DNA from: Nematostella vectensis
Taxonomy: Eukaryota; Cnidaria; Anthozoa; Actiniaria; Edwardsiidae
Assembly (NCBI RefSeq): GCF_932526225.1
Contig: NC_064035.1
Coordinates: 14,204,566 to 14,268,565 of the forward strand
Direction of reading: 5' to 3'
Length of the DNA: 64,000 nt
The notes beneath the pieces are model-generated. The model ran no database searches, was not told the origin of the DNA, and saw only the letters and a program-made list of their open reading frames with translations. Position numbers and translations under genes: made by a program. This document shows positions 1 through 11,600 of the stretch, piece by piece (within the stretch, counting starts at the first letter, position 1; each line of letters starts with the position of its first letter).

Positions 1-587
1 AAATGCAAGCAGAAGGCTTCCATACTTTTAGGAGGCTCGGAAATTGTTCAGAATAATTAAATAATTAAAAAATAAGGCCCTCCCCTAAACCCTGTATCAA
101 AATGTGAGGCCCTCTCCTAAATCGACGCTCAAAAAATCGCAACCTTCCCCCAACATAGCAGCTCCCCCCCCACCCCCCGTTATTAATGACCCTTCCCAAG
201 AGACCATGATCTTCCCTAATAAAGGCCTGCGTGATTCCAAATCTTTGGCTGTTGGCTCTTACAAATCTTGGATGCTCTGGTGAGCTTGTCGTTATCCAGG
301 CTTTTATAATTAAGGAAAAACATTTTATTACTGAATATCTCATTTTTTATGGGGAATATTTAATTAACTTTACCATTTCCATTGAGGTGTGGATAGTGGC
401 GATATTTTTAAAGCCACTATCCACCTCCTAGGAGGTGTACATTACATTTTATCGTGAGTTTCTCAACCAATCAAATCGCTTGTTCTTGCGAGGTTCCCGA
501 GTATATATACTAATTGTTTATATCCCTTTGATAAATTTTCACGCGCGCTTATTGGTCAATACGGGTCACGTGCACATTTATATTTGG
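1..587. other. No gene seen; short perfect hairpin
   Basis: I see no convincing exon or element here. The stretch is AT-rich with a few C-runs. The only clear structure is a hairpin at about 386-427, where a stem containing GGATAGTGGC and its complement flanks a short AT-rich loop. From about 470 the sequence resembles the flank of other copies of the foldback MITE found at 588, so the mobile unit may be longer than its obvious inverted repeats. Confidence 0.4.
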
Positions 588-768
588 TAAATAAACCCCT
601 TCTGGCGGCTGGGATATCGGCGGATAATGTCCAAGGATGAGAAATGGTACGATAATAAACAGTTGGCCGAGAAGCTAAGCTTCGAGGGCAACTGTGAAAT
701 TTTGAGGACCATTTCTCCTCCGCGGACATTACCCGCCGATATCAGTGAGCCAAAGAAGGGGTTTATTT
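588..768. mobile_element. Foldback MITE, family A, full copy
   Basis: About 180 bp. The left arm starts TAAATAAACCCCTTCTGGCG and runs through GATATCGGCGGATAATGTCC. The right arm is its imperfect complement and ends AAGGGGTTTATTTA. The centre has a small dyad around AAGCTTCG. There is no coding capacity. Related copies are at 2326-2434 (half), 4804-4972 (full, reversed) and 60994-61087 (half), so this is a family seen directly in the window. The autonomous partner and superfamily are unknown. Confidence 0.8.
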
Positions 769-785
769 ATTTTATATTTCAGTGA

Positions 786-1745
786 CTACACTGAGACCCC
801 GTCCCCACGTATCCGTTTTCGTTTGAAAATGCAACCTTTTTGTTACGGATACTGGTATCTTCCACACGGAAACGCGAAAACGATGACTATTTTATCTAAC
901 TTGCATTAGACCATGTACAGAGTACGCATGCGCGCTATTTCATAATAGTTTGCCCAAGTACCTAGCAGCAGATTTGGAGTCATGTCAGAAGCGTGCGCTT
1001 AGAATAATATTTCCAGACGACTCTTATGCACAGGCATTACTTGCCTCTAATATCACAACACTACATGAAAGACGTGAGGCCGCAACAAACAAACTCTTTA
1101 GCGAAGTCATGGCCAATCCAAACCACAAACTACATAGGCTGCTCCCTCAGCAGAACTCTAGAATTAATATTAGGAAGAGGAGGGTCTTTGCCATCAAAGC
1201 CAACACGCAACGTTTTGCAAAAAGTTTTTTAATGTTCAATGCCTCCACTAAATTTTACGACTAGATATTTAATCAACGCAGTATAGATTTGATCAAGCCT
1301 GTAATTTTAGATTCATATTTTAGATTTTTAGATTTTTAAAGTATTTGACTATTGTAACATAACGTAATTCAACCTTCGGGTTGCAAAGTTTTTGAATAAA
1401 CCTATCTATCTACCTATCTATCTATCTCGATGACCGAAAACGGAACGATGTGAAAACGATCTCCAGAGTGGAACAATTTGAAAACGATAACCTTTCGGTG
1501 ACGTGGGGACGGACGAAAACGGAACCTTTCGGGAACGATGGCGTGATAACTCAGGTCCAGTCCACTTGGCGCGCGAGTACGCATGCGCTGTAAAGCTTGT
1601 TAGCGTTTTCGTATCGTTTCTGCGTTTTCGTGGGGACGGGTCGTATCAAAATGAAAACGCTTCGTGTGGACGCGGATCTTTTTGAAAACGGAACAAAAAG
1701 GTTGCGTTTTCAAACGAAAACGGATACGTGGGGACAGGGCCTGAA
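786..1745. mobile_element. hAT-like non-autonomous element with about 45-bp TIRs
   Basis: Terminal inverted repeats start near CCCCGTCCCCACGTATCCG on the left and end CGGATACGTGGGGACAGGGC on the right, about 45 bp each. The interior is rich in GAAAACGG motifs and carries an inserted LINE 3' end (945-1430). The related sequence at about 4755-4800 reads straight through the insertion point and acts as an empty-site paralogue. The superfamily is inferred from the look of the ends; I could not define a clean 8-bp target duplication. Confidence 0.65.
945..1430 (+). pseudogene. LINE 3' end (reverse transcriptase C-terminus), 5'-truncated
   Basis: An open frame to the stop at 1262-1264 encodes the C-terminal tail of a non-LTR retrotransposon polymerase. 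It has the typical run LPKYLAADLE...QKRALRIIFPD, then a TLHERREAA block and a basic end. It is followed by a short 3' UTR and a TCTA microsatellite tail (about 1396-1428), as expected for this kind of LINE. The 5' end is missing, the usual result of truncated reverse transcription. It sits inside the hAT-like element, so it inserted later. Not functional. Confidence 0.8.
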
Positions 1746-2325
1746 AATCCGAAAAGTGTCTTCTGCTCGCGCTGACGTGCACTAGGATGACGCCAAGAGC
1801 GCGCGCTGTTATTTGTGCCATTCGCATCCATGCAACCATTTCTTTTCATTAAAACAGAAACTACAAGCTCCAAACTTGCATTTCAACTGATGGATTTTCA
1901 CCGAGATTGTTTTCTTATTGTTCTGCTGAGAGCTGGAAGAGAAATTCGAAGAAAAAGTTTTCAATTTTGAAATGTATTCTGCGTGCACGCTGACGTGCAC
2001 GGGAATGATGCCACGAGCGCGCGCTGCTGTGAAGTTTTTTGTCATTGCTTTTTCTTTCGCGTTTCAGGATAAATTCTCAAAAATATATTGATGATAATTC
2101 TATAAAAAAATCAAACATTCTTTCTGTGTCTTCATAGCGTTTTGAAAACCTTGGTGTTTGTTCGAGGAGTTATTGAGCAGACGAAAAGTGAGTTATGAAT
2201 GCACAAAAATGTTCACAAGACAGATATCACTTTGGTTATCGCCTGATAACTGTCCTGTGAAAATATGCATGCGACCTGTATTGACCAATGAGCGGGCGTT
2301 AAAATTTATCACTGGGATATAATTA
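1746..2325. repeat. Repeat-rich flank with a GC-rich motif duplicated
   Basis: No gene. Motifs around CGCTGACGTGCAC followed by GAGCGCGCGCTG occur at about 1770-1810 and again at about 1988-2025. The reverse complement is at about 4710-4760. These flank the MITE copies and look like parts of one larger inverted-repeat unit cut up by later insertions. The segment 2206-2325 again resembles the flank before 588. Confidence 0.5.
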
Positions 2326-2434
2326 GTAAATAAACCCCTTCTGGCGGCTGGGATATCGGCGGATAATGTCCAAAGATGAGAAATGGTACGAAAAAAAACA
2401 GTTGGCCGAGAAGCGAAGCTTCGAGGGATATAAT
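2326..2434 (+). mobile_element. MITE family A, half copy
   Basis: This is the left arm of the family seen at 588-768, intact up to the central dyad (GAAGCGAAGCTTCGAGGG). There the MITE sequence stops and the TIR element at 2435 begins. The right arm is absent. The half copy at 60994 ends within a few bases of the same centre, so the dyad looks like a breakpoint. Confidence 0.75.
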
Positions 2435-2456
2435 GCCTAGTGCACACTAGCGACAT

Positions 2457-3498
2457 ATCGAGGAAGCTATAGTAAAAGCAGATAGTACAACAGCAGAAAC
2501 ATACTTCGAACTGGCAAAAATTAAGGAAAAGCTCGCAAACAAGGAGGCTACAATAAACAACTCAATTGGTAACATGATAAAGAACAATATGATGGTTTTC
2601 AAAAGGGAACAAGAGCAATTCCTACTTCAAGAGGAGCAGCGAATGAGCAAAGCCCTTAACGAGGTAGGAAAGCTACAAGGAAGAGTCGGTTCCCTAGTAG
2701 AAGAAAAAACTAACCTCGCAAAAAGAATAAAAAGCTTGGAAATCAGCAAAGCTGAACTAGAGAACCGGCTCTCGGTATTAGAAAAAGAACATGAGACGGT
2801 ACAGAACCAACGCCAACAGCCAATACAAAGAGCCGCTCCGAAACAAGTACAACACCAACAAAACCCTAATGCTTCAACACTAGTACAACAACAACAAGAA
2901 CCAAAGGAGTATGATTTTGTCTATGTGCGACTCAAATAGAAGATATATCAATAGGGATGGACTATGCCAAGTGCACGGTACCAACAAGCACATCTGCAGT
3001 ATCATTCCTTGCAACACTACTGAACGTGCCATAGAAATACTGAAAAATCCAACGTTCAGAGTTCGCCATGGAGTGATCATCAACACTGGTGTAAATGACT
3101 CGGAATCCCAACCTGCGAACATAGTGGCGAAGAAACAGCAACAAATGGTGCATACAGCTATGAGTGCGTTTCCGGGGAAAGGTATCATTATGTGCAGCAT
3201 CACCCCACGGCGCGACAGCCTCGATGAAGCTGTATTTTACATCAACGCCGAGGTTGGAGAAAATCTGAGTGCGGAGAAGCAAGTCATTCTGGTAGACAAT
3301 GGGAACTTAAGAAAGGAGAGGTTTTACAGGGACGTGAAACATCTGAACAAGGAGCAGGGTATCAGAGTGCTGGCAGGTAACATCAAGAACGGGATACGGA
3401 GGGCCCTAGGCATCACTAAGGACAGGTATCAGAGCAAGCAACTGTCATCACATGCTAATCGTGCAGCTACACAAGCTGGGCGTCCATCGCCATCTTAA
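2457..3498 (+). pseudogene. LINE ORF1 fragment: coiled coil plus SGNH esterase domain, frameshifted
   Basis: The frame is open from the TIR edge (2457) to 2939 and encodes a charged coiled coil (heptads around residues in 2570-2800), then a Gln-rich linker. Homology continues in another frame from about 2920 to 3498. There the SGNH-hydrolase blocks are visible: CDSNRR (nucleophile block), GVNDS (block III Asn) and DVKHLN (Asp-x-x-His). A single-base frameshift in 2911-2939 separates the halves. Esterase-type ORF1 is known in CR1/L2-clade LINEs. The N-terminus is cut off by the TIR. Not functional. Confidence 0.75.
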
Positions 3499-3928
3499 CA
3501 GGCCCAGCGCTCCTCTGATCCAAGACTGCACAGTCGCAAACAACCAGACATTCCAATTAAAAATCAACTAAGTAACATCACCAGACTTTTAGAACAGCCA
3601 GATCATAAAGTATGCTTTCAACAAATGCCACCAGGGGTAAGTTATTATCCTATTGACCTTCCTACAGAGGAGCCTAGGGTGGGGGTCTTCTAGAATAGGT
3701 AAAAAACTTAAACTTCAAACACTTCAATTTATTATTAATATTTTTTTTCAAATTATTTTACTCATTACTATTATTATTATTATTTTTTTTTTAATTACAA
3801 TTTCGGACGTTAGTGTTGTTTGTTTTGTCTATGGTGTCTTGCGTTACGTTTCGTTGTTGTGGTGTGGTCTGTCAAATTAGTTATTTCTTCATTAACTATC
3901 CATTTTTATTTAAACAAGTAGCTGTCAT

Positions 3929-4613
3929 ATGGTCCGGGAGACCCAAATTGAAATGACGGAAAGTACAAATTATCTCAAATTCTGCTATTGGAATATAGAG
4001 GGTTTAAAAGGAAAATTAGAGGATCCAGAGTTTCTATCTATTACAAAACGTCACGATTTAATTTCACTCGTAGAAACATGGCTTCCACAGAATAGCGACT
4101 TGAGTATAAATGTATGTAGGAATAAGCCGGAAAACAGCCGAAGGAATTCAGGCGGAATTACAATTCTAGTGAAGGCATCAATCCGCAAGGGTGTTAGATT
4201 TCTAGAACAACACTCATGTGAAGATTTTATCTGGTATAAACTAGAGAAAAGCTATTTCAATTTAAGTCGAGATATTTACTTGTGTACTGTTTACTTTCCC
4301 CGACGGAACTCCCCAAGGGAGCAACAACTATGTGGATCATTTTGAGCAGCTCCAAAATAGCAGGTATAAATTTTCGCAAAAAGGCGAAATCATTGTATGT
4401 GGAGACTTTAATGCAAGGATGGGTAACTTGGAAGACTTTACCGATTTATCTTACTCTGCATGTAGTTATCCGTTTCCGACGGTCAGGAACTGGAGACATC
4501 AGAATGTCAACGCATACGGAAAATCTTTAGCAGAGTTTAGTAACAGTAATAATTTAATACTGAATGGTAGGACAAGGGGTGATCATTATGTCCATGTCGT
4601 TATGTCGGGCTAA
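3929..4613 (+). pseudogene. LINE ORF2 N-terminus: APE-type endonuclease fragment
   Basis: Endonuclease motifs appear in order: YWNIEGLKGKL, SLVETWLP (catalytic Glu), VCGDFNARMG (Asp/Asn), and NGRTRGD at the end. A frameshift near 4332-4345 splits it. After TRGD the frame runs into non-LINE sequence and stops, about 35 bases before the right TIR. The reverse transcriptase is absent. A LINE that is missing its 3' half is the opposite of the normal 5' truncation, which supports capture or recombination rather than direct insertion. Confidence 0.8.
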
Positions 4614-4668
4614 ACATAGCGCGCGCGCCCATGTCGTTACGTTGTTATGTCGCTAGTGTGCACTAGGC

Positions 4669-4803
4669 GTAACAGGCGATAACTTCCAGTCAAAGCAATG
4701 ACAAAAAAATTCACAACAGCGCGCGCTCGTAGCGTAATTCCCGTGCACGTCAGCGCGCCCGCAGAAGACTTGTTTCGCATTTTTAGTGTAGTCACTGGGA
4801 TAT
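4669..4803. other. Repeat flank acting as an empty-site paralogue
   Basis: No gene. In reverse complement this segment matches the flank around the hAT-like element (780-795 joined to 1745-1800) without that element. It also matches the GC-rich motif at 1988-2050. It shows that the insert at 786-1745 entered a pre-existing repeat. Confidence 0.5.
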
Positions 4804-4972
4804 AAAATAAATGAACCCCTTCTTTGGCTCACTGCTGTGATATCGATGGATAATGTCCGCGGATAAAAAATGGTCCTCAAAATTTCACTCGGTCAACTGT
4901 TTATTTTTCGTACCATTTCTTATCCTTGGACATCATCCCCCGATACCCGAACCGCCAGAAGGAGTTTATTTA
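4804..4972 (-). mobile_element. MITE family A, full copy in reverse orientation
   Basis: Both arms are present: AAATAAATGAACCCCTTC at the left and GCCAGAAGGAGTTTATTTAC at the right. The central dyad AAGCTTCG of the first copy is missing here, so this is a diverged relative. It lies about 215 bases upstream of the polycystin start codon and could contribute to promoter or 5' UTR sequence, though nothing proves that. Confidence 0.75.
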
Positions 4973-5187
4973 CTAATTAGCATGTAGCCGGGGGGGGTTC
5001 GGAAGAACCACTGCACTCGACTGGAAGGTCCGCGTGTCCGCAGTAAGCTCGACACGGTGACTGGGTACGAGTGAGAACATGATACACACCACAAATAAGC
5101 TATTTGGTTTGAACTGCGAAGCATACTGCGACGTAGACGTCCATTTTTGCGATTTTAATGGATAGAAATGAGTGAAGTAATGAGTCA

Positions 5188-8100
5188 ATGGCGCTTGCTT
5201 GTTCCTGGGGCTTGTTGTTTGCTGTATTGAGCGTTCAATTGGGTCTGGCCGTTTCTAGAGGTATGAAATATTCTGATCGCTTGTTGTCATTTGACTTGTC
5301 TTTTGTGGTCTGTTGTTTAGCCATTCTTCGTTGATTACAAACAGCTAGCATACTGTGTTTTCGTTATCCAAAGAGTAATCTATGGTTGTTATTATTTTAA
5401 TACGAAGAATGACTGTTTGAGCGTGTAAAACAAGTGTTTGTGGTGCCTTTTTTGCTTATCGCTCGTGAACCATTCATCTCGACCTTAGTAGGCTTGTTTG
5501 ATCGAGTAGTGATCGTGTATTTTTTTTTTCGAATTTTTTTTATCATTGTGAAGATGATAAAACTGTCTCAAAACTGAACTATTAAACTTTAATCAAGCTT
5601 GCCATAAATTGAGTTTTTTTTTTTTTTTTGAATGATATAACAGCGTGTGCATGGTTTCTGGAATTCATGGTCAACAAGCGGGGAAGAGGTCACGCACGTT
5701 CTACATGAACTTCTATTATTTTATTCTTTACGCTCTGCTTGAGTCTAAACGAGTTTAAACAAAGAGTTATAAACAACGTATTAAAGTGCATTGAAATATT
5801 AATTGTCGGTCGGTTATATTGAGCTAATTGTTCGCATGTTGAATGGCGTGAAATTATTGAAGCGGCGCGGTAGTTAACTTACTGCTATTGTTGTTTTGAT
5901 TTCGCGAAATGATGCGGATGTGTCGGAATGGGGCGAACAGTCGAGTTGAGACCTCCTTGTTAAAAACTATAATTTTTCCTTCTTTTTAATGAAAGTACCC
6001 CCCCCCCCCCCCATGTAACAATAAAGAACGATCTATTCTGATCGCTGTCATCTCAGGAAAAGAACCATTTGTTTTAAAGATCTGTAATGTTAGAAGAAGA
6101 CTAATTGTAACATTAAAAGCAATTGTTTGTTTCACTATTTAATTTGTTTTATAGGCTCATTTTATCAAGGCTGTTTTCCTAGAACTGCAACAATAGACTG
6201 GGTAGAAACTGATCCGGTTGGGTTTGAAAAACACTTTGGCTGTGTGAGCTCCTGTGCTAGACAGGGGTAAGTACTTGTGCACATCCCAGACAGGTATTCC
6301 AATAGGGTTCGAGGTTCTGGATCCTAGTATGTGGATTCCAGATCCTAGTGTATGGATTCCAGATCCTAGTGTATGGATTCCAGACCCTAGTATGTGAATT
6401 TCAGACCCTAGTATGTGAATTTCAGACCCTAGTATGTGGATTCCAGACCCTAGTATGTGGATTCTAGATCCTACAGTATGGACTCCAGATCCTAGTGTAT
6501 GTATTCCAGATCCTAGTGTGTGAATTCCAGATCCTAGTGTGTGAATTCCAGATCCTAGTGTATGAATTCCATATCCTAGTGTATGGATTCCAGATACTAG
6601 TGTGAGGATTCCAGATCCTAGAGTATGGATTCCAGATCCTAGTATGTGGATTCCAGATCCTAGTGTATGGATTCCAGATCCTAGTGTGTGAATTCCAGAT
6701 CCTAGTGTGCGAATTCCAGATCCTAGTGTATGAATTCCATATCCTAGTGTATGGATTCCAGATACTAGTGTGAGGATTCCAGATCCTAGAGTATGGATTC
6801 CAGATCCTAGTATGTGGATTCCAGATCCTAGAGTATGGATTCCAGATCCTAGTGTATGGATCCCAGATCCTAGTGTATGGATTCCAGATCCTAGTGTATG
6901 GATTCCAGATTCTAGTGTATGGATTCCAGATCCTAGTGTATGGATTCCAGATACTAGTGTGAGGATTCCAGATCCTAGAGTATGGATTCCAGATCCTAGA
7001 GTATGGATTCCAGATCCTAGTATGTGAATTCCAGATCCTAGTGTATGGATTCCAGATCCTAGTGTGTGAATTCCAGATCCTAGTGTGCGAATTCCAGATC
7101 CTAGTGTATGAATTCCATATCCTAGTGTATGGATTCCAGATACTAGTGTGAGGATTCCAGATCCTAGAGTATGGATTCATGATCCTAGTATGTGGATTCC
7201 AGATCCTAGAGTATGGATTCCAGATCCTAGTATGTGAATTCCAGATCCTAGTGTATGAATTCCAGATCCTAGTGTGCGAATTCCAGATCCTAGTGTGTGA
7301 ATTCCAGATCCTAGTGTGTGAATTCCAGATCCTAGTGTGTGAATTCCAGATCCTAGTGTATGAATTCCATATCCTAGTGTATGGATTCCAGATACTAGTG
7401 TGAGGATTCCAGATCCTAGAGTATGGATTCCAGACCCTAGTATGTGGATTCTTGATCCTAGTGTATGGATTCCAGATCCTAGTGTGTGAAATCTCAGATC
7501 CTAGTGTCTGGATTCCAGATCCTAGTGTGTGGATATTGGATCCTAGCGTATGGATTCCAGATCCTAGTGTGTGAAATCTCAGATCCTAGTGTCTGGATTC
7601 CAGATCCTAGTGTATGGATTCCAGACCCTAGTGTGTGGATATTGGATCCTAGCCTATTGATTTCAGATCCTAGTTTATGGATTCCAGATCCTAGTGTATG
7701 GAATCCAGATCCTAGTGTGTGGATTCCAGACCCTAGTGTATGGATTCTAGCAATCAAATGCAATTCCTATGTATGTTCTTTTTATAAAACAAGAGGGATG
7801 TCACCCAAGAATATCCCAAGGGGAGAAAGAATATCCCAAGAATATCCCAAGAATATCCCAAGGGGAGAAAGTAAACAGTGTGGTAAATAGATGGTGAAGG
7901 AGGAGAAAAGATAACTCAGAACTTCATTTCACGTTTACTACAGGCATGTTTCGAGAGAGCCATGTGTGCTTCCTCTCATCAGATAATATACCACTTATGG
8001 TCTACACTCACATTGCTTGATATTTTCTCATTATCCAGTTATGACTATGCTGCTTTTCAATCACATGACGAAGGCTGTTTGTGTGGCTCTGACCTCGTCC

Positions 8101-8600
8101 TGGGTAGCGGTATCAGCCCATCTGCTTGCGAGACAAGGTGCAATATGATTAGAGCTGTTTCTATGATTTATTTGACACTTGATTTATTAGTGCAAGTATT
8201 GCACTCCAATGTCTCCCTTTGAAAGGACAAAACAACAAGACCTCCTTTTATCTTGACAAGACAATTTTTCTGTGATAAAGAAACACACACTTAGTTTGCA
8301 CTTGTTATGAAAGGCATCTGTCCCAGGTAACCAGCTTAAGCAGACGGTTGCTTGACACGTGCATGATATCCAGATACATACCACTTGGTTTTTAGCTTTG
8401 TCTTGATTACATTTAACCACATTTAGAAAACTTTCTACTGCTTGCAGTCATCTGCACATAATTATACTATTATGTATTCAGTTTTACATCTTTCCTCTCC
8501 AGGTGTTTGTCAGGTATAGAATGCAGTACCCAGGAAAACAGCAGTGTGTACTCCACGGCTGTACCAATCATAGAATCTTTGGTGCTGACACCACATTTCG
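5188..8600 (+). CDS. Polycystin exons 1-4 start: signal peptide and WSC domain
   Basis: Exon 1 encodes 24 residues beginning MALACSWGLLFAVLSVQ, a hydrophobic signal peptide. I chose this ATG (5188) because it gives the signal and a phase-1 donor (AGAG|GTATGA) that fits exon 2. An upstream ATG at 5180 stops after 16 codons. Exons 2-4 then encode a WSC domain (residues about 26-100) with the typical Cys spacing: YQGCFPR, HFGCVSSCARQGYDYAAFQ, GCLCGSD and ACETRC. WSC domains are putative carbohydrate-binding modules and stand at the N-side of PKD1. Intron 2 carries a 1.4-kb minisatellite. Confidence 0.85.
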
Positions 8601-11600
8601 AAAGAATTCCTGCAAATACTTTTGCGGAATTTGAAGCCTCTGTAACAGTCAACAGATCTGGGAACTTCTTTGACTTGGACTCAGTAGTCCTGAGAAACCA
8701 GACATTAGCAAATGTTCAGTTCGATTGGAAGATCAACCATCAGGTCAAAAAAACAAGCTTTGAGTTCCTGAATGGAACTCACCTACATGTGCTCTTCAAC
8801 GTGACTGTAAAACCTGGAAACTTTTCCATTTGCCTTGAAGTTTCCAACTTTGTGTCCAAGAGTGAGAGGTGTGCCATTCTTGAAGCTTTGTCCTGCGTTG
8901 AAGATCTTCATTTGGTTGATGTTTTGCCAGGAAATAAAAATCCTGCTCTTGACGAACAGGTCCAAGTAAAAGTTTCTGTTGAAAGCGGGTCTAAAGTGAC
9001 ATTTTACTGGGACTTTGGAGATGGGAATGGTGAAAAATCCATTGGTGCCACAAGCCAGTTATATATCTGTTCACCTAGTTGTCTAACTATACAGCATCGG
9101 TACAAAGATTGTGGGAACTATTCCTTGTCACTTACTGCCAAGAATGACATTAGCCTACAGAGACTGGCTCCTCTAGCATTTATAGTGGATGATGAAACCA
9201 TCACTCTCCCTAAATATTCATTTCCCAATCCAAAATACAAAGTTTATGGCTTACCAAACAAAGATATGGTACTAAGTGTCGACCCTGCTATAGGATGCAA
9301 CCTGTATTACAATTGGAGTTTAGGGGATGGAGGCCCTGATATCACAACTACAGGTAAATTCAGTACATAGCGCCATAATTGCAAATAAAAAGAAGTGGGA
9401 TATGTTGTTGTGTTTTTATGCCAGGGACTGCATTTAATACATGGCTGTTACAGGCCTTGAAATACTGGAGAGGGAGGTATTAACTACTACCCTAATGGTT
9501 CTTATAGTTAAATGGCCGGTACCCTTGTAAAAAAAAAGGGTTGATGTGAGCCATTAAATTGATATTATTCATTGGCCTTAGCCTTTTTTATGATTATTAT
9601 ACAAATAAGAGTACAATTCAATGATAGTAAATGTCGCTATAATAATTTGAAGAATAATCATAAAAGAATATTGATTTGATCTATTTTGATATCAATGTCA
9701 ATGTGAATGACCATTGCTTGATGCTAACAAATCTCTCTTGTTTTTACAGGCCCAAATATTACTTATCGTTATCAGAACATAAGTAAATATACCATTACAG
9801 TTGTGGTGTACAATCAGTTCTTCAATAAGCCTTACCCTCGCAATATACTGGTGTACATTGAACCGCTTCTAACAGGTTTGTTGCATTCAGCCTTTATGTT
9901 GTTATTAGAAATATGGGCCCAATGGGTAACTAAGCATGAAAAACCAAATAAAATTTAATTGATGCACCTCTACCCTGCGAACAGTGGTTTCCTCTTTCTC
10001 TTAGGCCTTTGGCAAGAGTGGAGAGAAACCACTGCGAGTAACTGTTTATTTCCATTTGCAAACTTGAATGAATACATTTACTGTGAACCCGTAAAACCGG
10101 TTTCAAACCTGTTAAGGCATGTGCGAAGGAGTTTGGATGGTACAGTAGTTATCTGCCTTCGCACATGCGTTAACAGGTTTGAAACCGTTTTTTCGGGTTC
10201 TCAGTTAATGTATTCCACAAATTTGTGAATGGAAATAAACGGTTACTCGCAGTAGTATACTTGACCTTGACCTTCTGCCCATCAGACATTATGAGGGTGT
10301 GTCCCCTATATACATCCCTTTCCGCTCAAGGTGTTATAACCCTTTGTGCTTATTAGTGCTACATTTGTGTACTTCCAGGTGTTAACCTGACTATCAGTGG
10401 GAAGCATGAGCCTTATGTGCTCAGCACAATGACTACATACACCTTCAAGGCCCATGTGAGTCCTCAGCATGGTAGCAAGGACGCCAAGAATTATATTTGG
10501 CACTTAAAGAAGGGAGATGAAGAGAAAATTATATCTGGCTCAGAAAATACAAAACACATATTGATACACAACCCTGGGAGGTAAGAATAAGCACAGGGAG
10601 GTGATAGTGTATCAGAGAGGGGTCAGAGGTGGGTCTAGCCCCCCCTCCCCCGCCCTCTCTCCCTTATAGGAATCACGGGTGGCCCAGTGTGTTAGCACAT
10701 CAGCATATGGGGCCTCTCACCTCTGTTGAAATGGGTTTGATTCCATGTTGAGACATGAATAGTATCTTTCTGTTTCTCGGCCCTGAATTTGACTTGTTGA
10801 ACATATGTGAGGTTACTAGAAGCTTGTGTTCCTCAATTTTCCAGAAATTGACGTTCTTTAATACATAATAGGATTTTAAATGCTATATATTTTTTATTTT
10901 ATTTATTATTTTATACAGGGATCATTGTTTATCAGTTATTGCCCCATTCTTGCATCATACGTTTCTACCTTTGCATTATTTGATAAGATTCTTTTTTTTA
11001 CTTCTTGTAGCTACCTTGTCTCAGTTGAGGTAGTCAATGGGGTCAGCAATGTGACGTCACCACCCTTCTTTGTTTGTGTGCAGCATCCGGTCGGAAGGGT
11101 AAGTATTGCAGAATAAATAAACATGTTAATTGCAGATTAAAGGGGGGGGGGGGAGGTATCCTCCCCTAAGATGTTTTGAAGCTGGAGCCAATCAACTAAT
11201 CACAAGCAAAGAAATATTGGATTTACTCCTATTTCAATAATATTGCACTCTGGGAATCCACATTATTATAAGTTGCATTTCACCATTAGTCACACACATA
11301 CCTGTCAGCTCTCCTGCATTAGGTGGGAGTCTCAAGATTTTAGGCCTCTTTTCCCGCTCTCCCGCGTGGAGCACAAACTCTTCAGCTTTCTAGCAATATT
11401 TATCGCTGTAGAAAAATCCTTCTAGAGAAATTCGACATTTTGCCTATTTCTATTTTTTGTAGCGCTATTTATCGAACATGCATGTGCAATGTGAGATCTA
11501 TATTGTGTGCGAGAGGTTTCTGAATGGCAAACGTGTGCTGATTGGCTCAATAATAGCAGGGAAGCCATTCAACTGCTTTAGCTTGCAAGCCCCTTTGAGG

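Larger units (their letters stand above)
2435..4668. mobile_element. TIR-bounded element enclosing a LINE fragment
   Basis: A perfect 22-bp inverted repeat, GCCTAGTGCACACTAGCGAC-AT, lies at 2435-2456 and 4647-4668. Everything between is the middle of a LINE: ORF1 and the first part of the endonuclease. The LINE reading frame is open right up to the left TIR and loses homology just before the right one. No transposase is present. I read this as a non-autonomous DNA element that captured LINE sequence, though two chance flanking copies of a short element would look similar. No target-site duplication is obvious. Confidence 0.6.

Noticed and set aside
6464-7180. Long minus-strand repetitive open frame (Trp-Asn-Pro-Tyr-Thr-Arg-Ile repeats)
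   Set aside because: It is the 21-bp intronic minisatellite read in a stop-free frame; the same array is open in other frames on the plus strand too.
6306-7755. CRISPR-like regular repeats
   Set aside because: There are no spacers; units are directly adjacent and vary; the DNA is eukaryotic intron.
10640-10760. tRNA gene
   Set aside because: A and B box-like motifs exist but no cloverleaf; a SINE remnant is more likely.
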